DNA of 64,000 nucleotides. Source: Hydractinia symbiolongicarpus. Taxonomy: Eukaryota > Cnidaria > Hydrozoa > Anthoathecata > Hydractiniidae. Where the stretch lies: NCBI RefSeq assembly GCF_029227915.1, contig NC_079877.1, forward strand, positions 5,210,001 through 5,274,000, in the 5' to 3' direction. The notes below the pieces were generated by a model. That model was not told the origin of the DNA and ran no database searches. It was given only the letters and a program-made list of their open reading frames with translations. The translations under genes were made by a program, and so were the position numbers. This document shows positions 22,741 to 34,210 of the stretch, piece after piece; the first letter of the stretch is position 1; every line of letters starts with the position of its first letter.

Positions 22741-24110
22741 CGCCGGCAAACGAAAACCCGCGACTTCCCGTAAATCCCGGGCTTGGCCCGTATAGTCAAA
22801 AGTATACAAAGAAAGTACCCTGTGAGTAAACTCATTTCCAAAACGATTTTTTAAATTATCTTTTCACCACTAAAACGCTTGAGACTTGTAGTTTTCAAAA
22901 ATGTTTTCATTTTTGATGAGACGCTAAATAAAAGAGGTTTAATCGCCGGCAAACGAAAACCCGCCATTTTCCGTAAACCCCGGACTCGGCCCGCATAGTC
23001 AAAAGTATACAAAGAAAGTACCCAGGGTGTAAACTCATTTCCCGAACGATTTTTTAAATTACTATTTCACCACTAAAGCCCATGAGACTTGTAGTTTTTA
23101 AAAATATTTTCATTTTTGATGAGACGCTGAATAAAAGAAGTTTAATCGCCGGCAAACGAAAACCCGCGACTTCCCGTAAATCCCGGGCTTGGCCCGTATA
23201 GTCAAAAGTATACAAAGATAGTACCCAGGGAGTAAACTCATTTCCCGAACGATTTTTTAATTCATTTTTTCACCACTAAAACGCATGAGACTTGTAGTTT
23301 TCAAAAATGTTTTCATTTTTGATGAGACGCTGAATAAAAGAAGTTTAATTGCCGGCAAACGAAAACCTGCGATTTCCCGTAAATCCCGGACCAGGCCCGT
23401 ATAGTCAAAAGTATACAAAGAAAGTACCCAGGGAGTAAACTAATTTCCCAAACGATTTTTTAAATTATTATTTCACCATTAAAGCCCATGAGACTTGTAG
23501 TTTTTAAAAATATTTTCATTTTTGATGAGACGCTGAATAAAAGAAGTTTAATCGCCGGCAAACGAAAACCCGCGACTTCCCGTAAATCCCGGGCTTGGCC
23601 CGTATAGTCAAAAGTATACAAAGATAGTACCCAGGGAGTAAACTCATTTCCCGAACGATTTTTTAATTCATTTTTTCACCACTAAAACGCATGAGACTTG
23701 TAATTTTCAAAAATGTTTTCATTTTTGATAAGACGCTGAATAAAAGAAGTTTAATCGCCGGCAAACGAAAACCTGCGATTTCCCGTAAATCCCGGACTCG
23801 GCCCGTATAGTCAAAAGTATACAAAGAAAGTACCCAGGGAGTAAACTCATTTCCCAAACGACTTTTTAAATTATTGTTTCACCACTAAAGCCCATGAGAC
23901 TTGTAGTTTTTAAAAATGTTTTCATTTTTGATGAGACGCTGAGTAAAAGAAGTTTAATCGCCGGCAAACGAAAACCCGCGATTTCCCGTAAATCCCGAAC
24001 TCGGCCCGTATAGTCAAAAGTATACAAGGAAAGTACCCAGTGAGTAAACTCATTTCCCGAACGAATTTTTAAATTATTTTTTTACCACTAAAACGCATGA
24101 GACTTGTAGT
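22470..24110. repeat. Block H4 copy 2
   Basis: Matches about 20,440-22,080 at offset 2,030 bp, including the A/D chimera at 22,738 and the rare GGACCAGGCCCG near 23,389. It diverges near 24,110, where this copy has TTTTCAGAAATG and copy 1 has TTTTCAAAAATG. It then joins a stretch copied from the H1 family. Confidence 0.8.
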
Positions 24111-25136
24111 TTTCAGAAATGTTTTCATTTTTGATGAGACGCTGAATAAAAGAAGTTTAATTGCCGGCAAGCAAAAACCTGCGATTTCCCGTAAATCCCG
24201 GACTCGGCCCGTATAGTCAAAAGTATACAAAGAAAGTACCCAGGGAGTAAACTAATTTCCCAAACGATTTTTTAAATTATTATTTCACCATTAAAGCCCA
24301 TGAGACTTGTAGTTTTTAAAAATGTTTTCATTTTTGATGAGACGCTGAATAAAAGAAGTTTAATCGCCGGCAAACGAAAACCCGCGACTTCCCGTAAATC
24401 CCGGGCTTGGCCCGTATAGTCAAAAGTATACAAAGATAGTACCCAGGGAGTAAACTCATTTCCCGAACGATTTTTTAATTCATTTTTTCACCACTAAAAC
24501 GCATGAGACTTGTAGTTTTCAAAAATGTTTTCATTTTTGATAAGACGCTGAATAAAAGAAGTTTAATCGCCGGCAAACGAAAACCTGCGATTTCCCGTAA
24601 ATCCCGGACTCGGCCCGTATAGTCAAAAGTATACAAAGAAAGTACCAAGGGAGTAAGCTAATTTCCCAAACGATTTTTTAAATTATTATTTTACCACTAA
24701 AGCCCATGAGACTTGTAGTTTTTAAAAATGTTTTCATTTTTGATGAGACGCTGAATAAAAGAAGTTTAATCGCCGGCAAACGAAAACCCGCGATTTCCCG
24801 TAAATCCCGGGCTTGGCCCGTATAGTCAAAAGTATACAAAGAAAGTACCCAGGGAGTAAACTCATTTCCCGAACGATTTTTTAAATTACTTTTTCACCAC
24901 TAAAACGCATGAGACTTGTAGTTTTTAAAAATGTTTTCATTTTTGATGAGACGCTAAATAAAAGAAGTTTAATCGCCGGCAAACGAAAACCCGCGATTTC
25001 CCGTAAATCCCGGGCTTGGCCCGTATAGTCAAAAGTATACAAAGAAAGTACCCAGGGAGTAAACTCATTTCCCGAACGATTTTTTAAATTACTTTTTCAC
25101 CACTAAAACGCATGAGACTTGTAGTTTTTAAAAATA
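24111..25136. repeat. H1-like stretch and junction
   Basis: Up to about 24,980 this follows 8,074-8,943 at offset 16,037 bp (79 monomers), with TTGCCGGCAAGC at 24,158 and CCAAGGGAGTAAGC near 24,643. After that a monomer reading CGCGATTTCCCG with GGGCTTGGCCCG is present twice in succession (around 24,770 and 24,980), a local one-monomer duplication. Confidence 0.7.
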
Positions 25137-26952
25137 TTTTCATTTTTGATGAGACGCTGAATAAAAGAAGTTTAATCGCCGGCAAACGAAAACCCGCGAC
25201 TTCCCGTAAATCCCGGGCTTGGCCCGTATAGTCAAAAGTATACAAAGATAGTACCCAGGGAGTAAACTCATTTCCCGAACGATTTTTTAATTCATTTTTT
25301 CACCACTAAAACGCATGAGACTTGTAGTTTTCAAAAATGTTTTCATTTTTGATAAGACGCTGAATAAAAGAAGTTTAATCGCCGGCAAACGAAAACCTGC
25401 GATTTCCCGTAAATCCCGGACTCGGCCCGTATAGTCAAAAGTATACAAAGAAAGTACCCAGGGAGTAAACTCATTTCCCAAACGACTTTTTAAATTATTG
25501 TTTCACCACTAAAGCCCATGAGACTTGTAGTTTTTAAAAATGTTTTCATTTTTGATGAGACGCTGAGTAAAAGAAGTTTAATCGCCGGCAAACGAAAACC
25601 CGCGACTTCCCGTAAATCCCGGGCTTGGCCCGTATAGTCAAAAGTATACAAAGAAAGTACCCTGTGAGTAAACTCATTTCCAAAACGATTTTTTAAATTA
25701 TCTTTTCACCACTAAAACGCTTGAGACTTGTAGTTTTCAAAAATGTTTTCATTTTTGATGAGACGCTAAATAAAAGAGGTTTAATCGCCGGCAAACGAAA
25801 ACCCGCCATTTTCCGTAAACCCCGGACTCGGCCTGCATAGTCAAAAGTATACAAAGAAAGTACCCAGGGTGTAAACTCATTTCCCGAACGATTTTTTAAA
25901 TTACTATTTCACCACTAAAGCCCATGAGACTTGTAGTATTTAAAAATATTTTCATTTTTGATGAGACGCTGAATAAAAGAAGTTTAATCGCCGGCAAACG
26001 AAAACCCGCGACTTCCCGTAAATCCCGGGGTTGGCCCGTATAGTCAAAAGTATACAAAGATAGTACCCAGGGAGTAAACTCATTTCCCGAACGATTTTTT
26101 AATTCATTTTTTCACCACTAAAACGCATGAGACTTGTAGTTTTCAAAAATGTTTTCATTTTTGATGAGACGCTGAATAAAAGAAGTTTAATTGCCGGCAA
26201 ACGAAAACCTGCGATTTCCCGTAAATCCCGGACTCGGCCCGTATAGTCAAAAGTATACAAAGAAAGTACCCAGGGAGTAAACTAATTTCCCAAACGATTT
26301 TTTAAATTATTATTTCACCATTAAAGCCCATGAGACTTGTAGTTTTTAAAAATATTTTCATTTTTGATGAGACGCTGAATAAAAGAAGTTTAATCGCCGG
26401 CAAACGAAAACCCGCGACTTCCCGTAAATCCCGGGCTTGGCCCGTATAGTCAAAAGTATACAAAGATAGTACCCAGGGAGTAAACTCATTTCCCGAACGA
26501 TTTTTTAATTCATTTTTTCACCACTAAAACGCATGAGACTTGTAGTTTTCAAAAATGTTTTCATTTTTGATAAGACGCTGAATAAAAGAAGTTTAATCGC
26601 CGGCAAACGAAAACCTGCGATTTCCCGTAAATCCCGGACTCGGCCCGTATAGTCAAAAGTATACAAAGAAAGTACCCAGGGAGTAAACTCATTTCCCAAA
26701 CGACTTTTTAAATTATTGTTTCACCACTAAAGCCCATGAGACTTGTAGTTTTTAAAAATGTTTTCATTTTTGATGAGACGCTGAGTAAAAGAAGTTTAAT
26801 CGCCGGCAAACGAAAACCCGCGATTTCCCGTAAATCCCGAACTCGGCCCGTATAGTCAAAAGTATACAAGGAAAGTACCCAGTGAGTAAACTCATTTCCC
26901 GAACGAATTTTTAAATTATTTTTTTACCACTAAAACGCATGAGACTTGTAGT
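25137..26952. repeat. Block H4 copy 3
   Basis: Third copy of the block at 20,265, at offset 4,872 bp. It contains the A/D chimera (from 25,580), E with a private GGCCTGCATAG near 25,832, A with CCCGGGGTTGG near 26,026, B, A and C. It reads GGACTCGGCCCG where copies 1 and 2 share GGACCAGG, so it is the outgroup of the three or keeps the ancestral base. Confidence 0.8.
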
Positions 26953-29440
26953 TTTCAGAAATGTTTTCATTTTTGATGAGACGCTGAATAAAAGAAGTTT
27001 AATTGCCGGCAAGCAAAAACCTGCGATTTCCCGTAAATCCCGGACTCGGCCCGTATAGCCAAAAGTATACAAAGAAAGTACCCAGGGAGTAAACTAATTT
27101 CCCAAACGATTTTTTAAATTATTATTTCACCATTAAAGCCCATGAGACTTGTAGTTTTTAAAAATGTTTTCATTTTTGATGAGACGCTGAATAAAAGAAG
27201 TTTAATCGCCGGCAAACGAAAACCCGCGACTTCCCGTAAATCCCGGGCTTGGCCCGTATAGTCAAAAGTATACAAAGATAGTACCCAGGGAGTAAACTCA
27301 TTTCCCGAACGATTTTTTAATTCATTTTTTCACCACTAAAACGCATGAGACTTGTAGTTTTCAAAAATGTTTTCATTTTTGATAAGACGCTGAATAAAAG
27401 AAGTTTAATCGCCGGCAAACGAAAACCTGCGATTTCCCGTAAATCCCGGACTCGGCCCGTATAGTCAAAAGTATACAAAGAAAGTACCAAGGGAGTAAGC
27501 TAATTTCCCAAACGATTTTTTAAATTATTATTTTACCACTAAAGCCCATGAGACTTGTAGTTTTTAAAAATGTTTTCATTTTTGATGAGACGCTGAATAA
27601 AAGAAGTTTAATCGCCGGCAAACGAAAACCCGCGATTTCCCGTAAATCCCGGGCTTGGCCCGTATAGTCAAAAGTATACAAAGAAAGTACCCAGGGAGTA
27701 AACTCATTTCCCGAACGATTTTTTAAATTACTTTTTCACCACTAAAACGCATGAGACTTGTAGTTTTTAAAAATGTTTTCATTTTTGATGAGACGCTAAA
27801 TAAAAGAAGTTTAATCGCCGGCAAACGAAAACCTGCGATTTCCCGTAAATCCTGGACTCGGCCCGTATAGTCAAAAGTATACAAAGAAAGTACCCAGGGA
27901 GTAAACTCATTTCCCAAACAATTTTTTAAATTATTATGTCACCACTAAAGCCCATGAGACTTGTAGTTTTTAAAAATGTTTTCATTTTTGATTGGACGCT
28001 GAATAAAAGAAGTTTAATCGCCGGCAAACAAAAACCCGCGATTTCCCGTAAATCCCGGACTCGGCCCGTATAGTTAAAAGTATACAAGGATAGTATCCAG
28101 TGAGTAAACTCATTTCCCGAACGAATTTTTAAATTATTTTTTCACCACTAAAACGTATGAGACTTGTAGTTTTCAAAAATATTTTCATTTTTGATAAGAC
28201 GCTGAATAAAAGAAGTTTAATCGCCGGCAAACGAAAACCTGCGATTTCCCGTAAATCCCGGACTCGGCCCGTATAGTCAAAAGTATACAAAGAAAGTACC
28301 AAGGGTGTAAACTCATTTCCCGAACGATTTTTTAAATTATTTTTTCACCACTAAAACGCATGAGACTTGTAGTTTTCAAAAATGTTTTCATTTTTGATGA
28401 GACGCTGAATAAAAGAAGTTTAATCGCCTGCAAACGAAAACCTGCGATTTCCCGTAAATCCCGGACTCGGCCCGTATAGTCAAAAGTATACAAAGAAAGT
28501 ACCCAGGGAGTAAACTCATTTCCCAAACGACTTTTTAAATTATTATTTCACCACTAAAGCCCATGAGACTTGTAGTTTTTAAAAATGTTTTTATTTTTGA
28601 TGAGACGCTGAGTAAAAGAAGTTTAATCGCCGGCAAACGAAAACCCGCGATTTCCCGTAAATCCCGAACTCGGCCCGTATAGTCAAAAGTATACAAGGAA
28701 AGTACCCAGTGAGTAAACTCATTTCCCGAACGAATTTTTAAATTATTTTTTTATCACTAAAACGCATGAGACTTGTAGTTTTCAGAAATGTTTTTATTTT
28801 TGATGAGACGCTGAATAAAAGAAGTTTAATCGCCGGCAAACGAAAACCCGCGACTTCCCGTAAATCCCGGGCTTGGCCCGTATAGTCCAAAGTATACAAA
28901 GATAGTACCCAGGGAGTAAACTCATTTCCCGAACGATTTTTTAATTCATTTTTTCACCACTAAATCGCATGAGACTTGTAGTTTTTAAAAATGTTTTCAT
29001 TTTTGATGAGACGCTGAATAAAAGAAGTTGAATCGCCGGCAAACGAAAACCTGCGATTTCCCGTAAATCCTGAACTCGGCCCGTATAGTCAAAAGTATAC
29101 AAAGAAAGTACCCAGGGAGTAAACTCATTTCCCAAACGACTTTTTAAATTATTATTTCACCACTAAAGCCCATGAGACTTGTAGTTTTTAAAAATGTTTT
29201 CATTTTTGATGAGACGCTGAGTAAAAGAAGTTTAATCGCCGGCAAACGAAAACCCGCGATTTCCCGTAAATCCCGAACTCGGCCCGTATAGTCAAAAGTA
29301 TACAAGGAAAGTACCCAGTGAGTAAACTCATTTCCCGAACGAATTTTTAAATTATTTTTTTACCGCTAAAACGCATGAGACTTGTAGTTTTCAGAAATAT
29401 TTTCATTTTTGATGAGACGCTGAATAAAAGAAGTTTAATC
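26505..29440. repeat. Partial third copy of the 18-monomer unit
   Basis: Follows 7,626 to about 10,350 at offset 18,879 bp (93 monomers): TTGCCGGCAAGC at 27,000, CCAAGGGAGTAAGC near 27,486, AGGATAGTATCC near 28,087 and GAAGTTGAATCGCC near 29,026. After about 28,940 it follows 14,934 to about 15,540 at offset 14,007. The array therefore switches template within the copy. A private ATTATGTCACC lies near 27,935. Confidence 0.8.
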
Positions 29441-30840
29441 GCCGGCAAACGAAAACCCGCGACTTCCCGTAAATCCCGGGCTTGGCCCGTATAGTCCAAA
29501 GTATACAAAGATAGTACCCAGGGAGTAAACTCATTTCCTGAACGATTTTTTAATTCATTTTTTCACCACTAAATCGCATGAGACTTGTAGTTTTCAGAAA
29601 TGTTTTCATTTTTGATGAGACGCTTAATGAAAGTGGTTTAATCGCCGGCGAACGAAAACCCGCGATTTCCCGTAAATCCCGGGCTTGGCCCGTATAGTCG
29701 AATGTATACAAAGAAAGTACCCTGTGAGTAAAATCATTTCCAAAACGATTTTTTAAATTATCTTTTCACCACTAAAACGCTTGAGACTTGTAGTTTTCAA
29801 AAATGTTTTCATCTTTGATGAGACGCTAAATAAAAGAGGTTTAATCGCCGGCAAACGAAAACCTGCGATTTCCCGTAAATCCCGGACTCGGCCCGTATAG
29901 TCAAAAGTATACAAAGAAAGTACCCAGGGAGTAAACTCATTTCCCTATCGACTTTTTAAATTATTATTTCACCACTAAAGCCCATGAGACTTGTAGTTTT
30001 TAAAAATGTTTTTATTTTTGATGAGACGCTGAGTAAAAGAAGTTTAATCGCCGGCAAACGAAATCCCGCGATTTCCCGTAAATCCCGAACTCGGCCCGTA
30101 TAGTCAAAAGTATACAAGGAAAGTACCCAGTGAGTAAACTCATTTCCCGAACGAATTTTTAAATTATTTTTTCACCACTAAAACGCATGAGACTTGTAGT
30201 TTTCAGAAATGTTTTCATTTTTGATGAGACGCTGAATAAAAGAAGTTTAATCGCCTGCAAACGAAAACCTGCGATTTCCCGTAAATCCCGGACTCGGCCC
30301 GTATAGTCAAAAGTATACAAAGAAAGTACCCAGGGAGTAAACTCATTTCCCAAACGACTTTTTAAATTATTATTTCACCACTAAAACCCATGAGACTTGT
30401 AGTTTTTAAAAATGTTTTTATTTTTGATGAGACGCTGAGTAAAAGAAGTTTAATCGCCGGCAAACGAAAACCCGCGATTTCCCGTAAATCCCCAACTCGG
30501 CCCGTATAGTCAAAAGTATACAAGGAAAGTACCCAGTGAGTAAACTCATTTCCCGAACGAATTTTTAAATTACTTTTTTACCACTAAAACGCATGAGACT
30601 TGTAGTTTTCAGAAATGTTTTCATTTTTGATAAGACGCTGAATAAAAGAAGTGTAATCGCCGGCAAACGAAAACCCGCGACTTCCCGTAAATCCCGGGCT
30701 TGGCCCGTATAGTCCAAAGTATACAAAGATAGTACCCAGGGAGTAAACTCATTTCCCGAACGATTTTTTAATTCATTTTTTCACCACTAAATCGCATGAG
30801 ACTTGTAGTTTTCAGAAATGTTTTCATTTTTGATGAGACG
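29441..30840. repeat. A, D, E-like and C monomers
   Basis: The part from about 29,540 to 30,350 parallels 14,110-14,920 at offset 15,428 (76 monomers), including the D monomer at 29,639 with CATCTTTGATG downstream. A private TTTCCCTATCGAC occurs near 29,941, where other copies read TTTCCCAAACGAC. No unique sequence is present. Confidence 0.7.
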
Positions 30841-32035
30841 CTTAATGAAAGTGGTTTAATCGCCGGCGAACGAAAACCCACGATTTCCCGTAAATCCCGG
30901 GCTTGGCCCGTATAGTCGAATGTATACAAAGAAAGTACCCTGTGAGTAAACTCATTTCCAAAACGATTTTTTAAATTATCTTTTCACCACTAAAACGCTT
31001 GAGACTTGTAGTTTTCAAAAATGTTTTCATTTTTGATGAGACGCTAAATAAAAGAGGTTTAATCGCCGGCAAACGAAAACCCGCCATTTCCCGTAAACCC
31101 CGGACTCGGCCCGTATAGTCAAAAGTATACAAAGAAAGTACCCAGGGAGTAAACTAATTTCCCAAACGATTTTTTAAATTATTATTTCACCATTAAAGCC
31201 CATGACACTTGTAGTTTTTAAAAATGTTTTCATTTTTGATGAGACGCTGAATAAAAGAAGTTTAATCGCCGGCAAACGAAAACCCGCGACTTCCCGTAAA
31301 TCCCGGGCTTGTCCCGTATAGTCAAAAGTATACAAAGATAGTACCCAGGGAGTAAACTCATTTCCCGAACGATTTTTTAATTCATTTTTTCACCACTAAA
31401 ACGCATGAGACTTGTAGTTTTCAGAAATATTTTCATTCACGCTTAATGAAAGTGGTTTAATCGCCGGCGAACGAAAACCCGCGATTTCCCGTAAATCCCG
31501 GGCTTGGCCCGTATAGTCGAATGTATACAAAGAAAGTACCCTGTGAGTAAACTCATTTCCAAAACGATTTTTTAAATTATCTTTTCACCACTAAAACGCT
31601 TGAGACTTGTAGTTTTCAAAAATGTTTTCATTTTTGATGAGACGCTAAATAAAAGAGGTTTAATCGCCGGCAAACGAAAACCCGCCATTTCCCGTAAACC
31701 CCGGACTCGGCCCGTATAGTCAAAAGTATACAAAGAAAGTACCCAGGGAGTAAACTAATTTCCCAAACGATTTTTTAAATTATTATTTCACCATTAAAGC
31801 CCATGACACTTGTAGTTTTTAAAAATGTTTTCATTTTTGATGAGACGCTGAATAAAAGAAGTTTAATCGCCGGCAAACGAAAACCCGCGACTTCCCGTAA
31901 ATCCCGGCCTTGGCCCGTATAGTCAAAAGTATACAAAGATAGTACCCAGGGAGTAAACTCATTTCCCGAACGATTTTTTAATTCATTTTTTCACCACTAA
32001 AACGCATGAGACTTGTAGTTTTCAAAAATGTTTTC
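30841..32035. repeat. Tandem duplication of a 3-monomer unit, 601 bp, with 8-bp net loss at the join
   Basis: The D-E/B-A stretch beginning CTTAATGAAAG at 30,841 restarts at 31,442, an offset of 601 bp, that is 3 x 203 minus 8. Both copies share the rare CATGACACTTG (near 31,201 and 31,802). At the join the normal TTTCATTTTTGATGAGACGC reads TTTCATTCACGC. Copies differ at few bases (for example CCCACGATTT near 30,888 against CCCGCGATTT). Confidence 0.85.
31431..31442. other. Junction scar: 9 bases lost, 1 gained
   Basis: TTTCATT is followed by a single C and then ACGCTTAATG; the intervening TTTGATGAG is missing. The 203-bp register shifts by 8 from here on, which agrees with the spacing of units before and after (2,022 bp between equivalent positions at 30,159 and 32,181, against 2,030 expected). 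The base at the join cannot be assigned to either side, which looks like end joining rather than homologous exchange. Confidence 0.85.
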
Positions 32036-34210
32036 ATTTTTGATAAGACGCTGAATAAAAGAAGTTTAATCGCGGGCAAACGAAAACCTGCGATTTCCCG
32101 TAAATCCCGGACTCGGCCCGTATAGTCAAAAGTATACAAAGAAAGTACCAAGGGTGTAAACTCATTTCCCGAACAATTTTTTAAATTATTTTTTCACCAC
32201 TAAAACGCATGAGACTTGTAGTTTTCAAAAATGTTTTCATTTTTGATGAGACGCTGAATAAAAGAAGTTTAATCGCCTGCAAACGAAAACCTGCGATTTC
32301 CCGTAAATCCCGGACTCGGCCCGTATAGTCAAAAGTATACAAAGAAAGTACCCAGGGAGTAAACTCATTTCCCAAACGACTTTTTAAATTATTATTTCAC
32401 CACTAAAGCCCATGAGACTTGTAGTTTTTAAAAATGTTTTTATTTTTGATGAGACGCTGAGTAAAAGAAGTTTAATCGCCGGCAAACGAAAACCCGCGAT
32501 TTCCCGTAAATCCCGAACTCGGCCCGTATAGTCAAAAGTATACAAGGAAAGTACCCAGTGAGTAAACTCATTTCCCGAACGAATTTTTAAATTATTTTTT
32601 TACCACTAAAACGCATGAGACTTGTAGTTTTCAGAAATGTTTTCATTTTTGATGAGACGCTGAATAAAAGAAGTTTAATCGCCGGCAAACGAAAACCCGC
32701 GACTTCCCGTAAATCCCGGGCTTGGCCCGTATAGTCCAAAGTATACAAAGATAGTACCCAGGGAGTAAACTCATTTCCCGAACGATTTTTTAATTCATTT
32801 TTTCACCACTAAATCGCATGAGACTTGTAGTTTTCAGAAATGTTTTCATTTTTGATGAGACGCTTAATGAAAGTGGTTTAATCGCCGGCGAACGAAAACC
32901 CGCGATTTCCCGTAAATCCCGGGCTTGGCCCGTATAGTCGAATGTATACAAAGAAAGTACCCTGTGAGTAAACTCATTTCCAAAACGATTTTTTAAATTA
33001 TCTTTTCACCACTAAAACGCTTGAGACTTGTAGTTTTCAAAAATGTTTTCATTTTTGATGAGGCGCTAAATAAAAGAGGTTTAATCGCCGGCAAACGAAA
33101 ACCCGCCATTTCCCGTAAACCCCGGACTCGGCCCGCATAGTCAAAAGTATACAAAGAAAGTACCCAGGGTGTAAACTCATTTCCCGAACGATTTTTTAAA
33201 TTACTATTTCACCACTAAAGCCCATGAGACTTGTAGTATTTAAAAATATTTTCATTTTTGATGAGACGCTGAATAAAAGAAGTTTAATCGCCGGCAAACG
33301 AAAACCCGCGACTTCCCGTAAATCCCGGGCTTGGCCCGTATAGTCAAAAGTATACAAAGATAGTACCCAGGGAGTAAACTCATTTCCCGAACGATTTTTT
33401 AATTCATTTTTTCACCACTAAAACGCATGAGACTTGTAGTTTTCAAAAATGTTTTCATTTTTGATGAGACGCTGAATAAAAGAAGTTTAATCGCCGGCAA
33501 ACGAAAACCTGCGATTTCCCGTAAATCCCGGACTCGGCCCGTATAGTCAAAAGTATACAAAGAAAGTACCCAGGGAGTAAACTAATTTCCCAAACGATTT
33601 TTTAAATTATTATTTCACCATTAAAGCCCATGACACTTGTAGTTTTTAAAAATGTTTTCATTTTTGATGAGACGCTGAATAAAAGAAGTTTAATCGCCGG
33701 CAAACGAAAACCCGCGACTTCCCGTAAATCCCGGGCTTGGCCCGTATAGTCAAAAGTATACAAAGATAGTACCCAGGGAGTAAACTCATTTCCCGAACGA
33801 TTTTTTAATTCATTTTTTCACCACTAAAACGCATGAGACTTTTAGTTTTCAAAAATGTTTTCATTTTTGATAAGACGCTGAATAAAAGAAGTTTAATCGC
33901 GGGCAAACAAAAACCTGCGATTTCCCGTAAATCCCGGACTCGGCCCGTATAGTCATAAGTATACAAAGAAAGAACCAAGGGAGTAAACTAATTTCCCAAA
34001 CGATTTTTTAAATTATTATTTTACCACTAAAGCCCATGAGACTTGTAGTTTTTAAAAATGTTTTCATTTTTGATGAGACGCTGAATAAAAGAAGTTTAAT
34101 CGCCGGCAAACGAAAATCTGCGATTTCCCGTAAATCCCGGGCTTGGCACGTATAGTCAAAAGTATACAAAGAAAGTACCCAGGGAGTAAACTCATTTCCC
34201 GAACGATTTT
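32036..34210. repeat. Mixed left-half monomers, last left-type D-E pair
   Basis: Holds C, A, D (about 32,880) and E (about 33,085) units of left-half type, the last E reading GGCCCGCAT. CATGACACTTG occurs again near 33,631. Two units carry CGCGGGCAAACG or CGCGGGCAAACA (32,072 and 33,898), a rare change. Private bases such as AGACTTTTAG (33,837), AGTCATAAG (33,952) and TTGGCACG (34,143) increase toward the right end. Confidence 0.7.
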
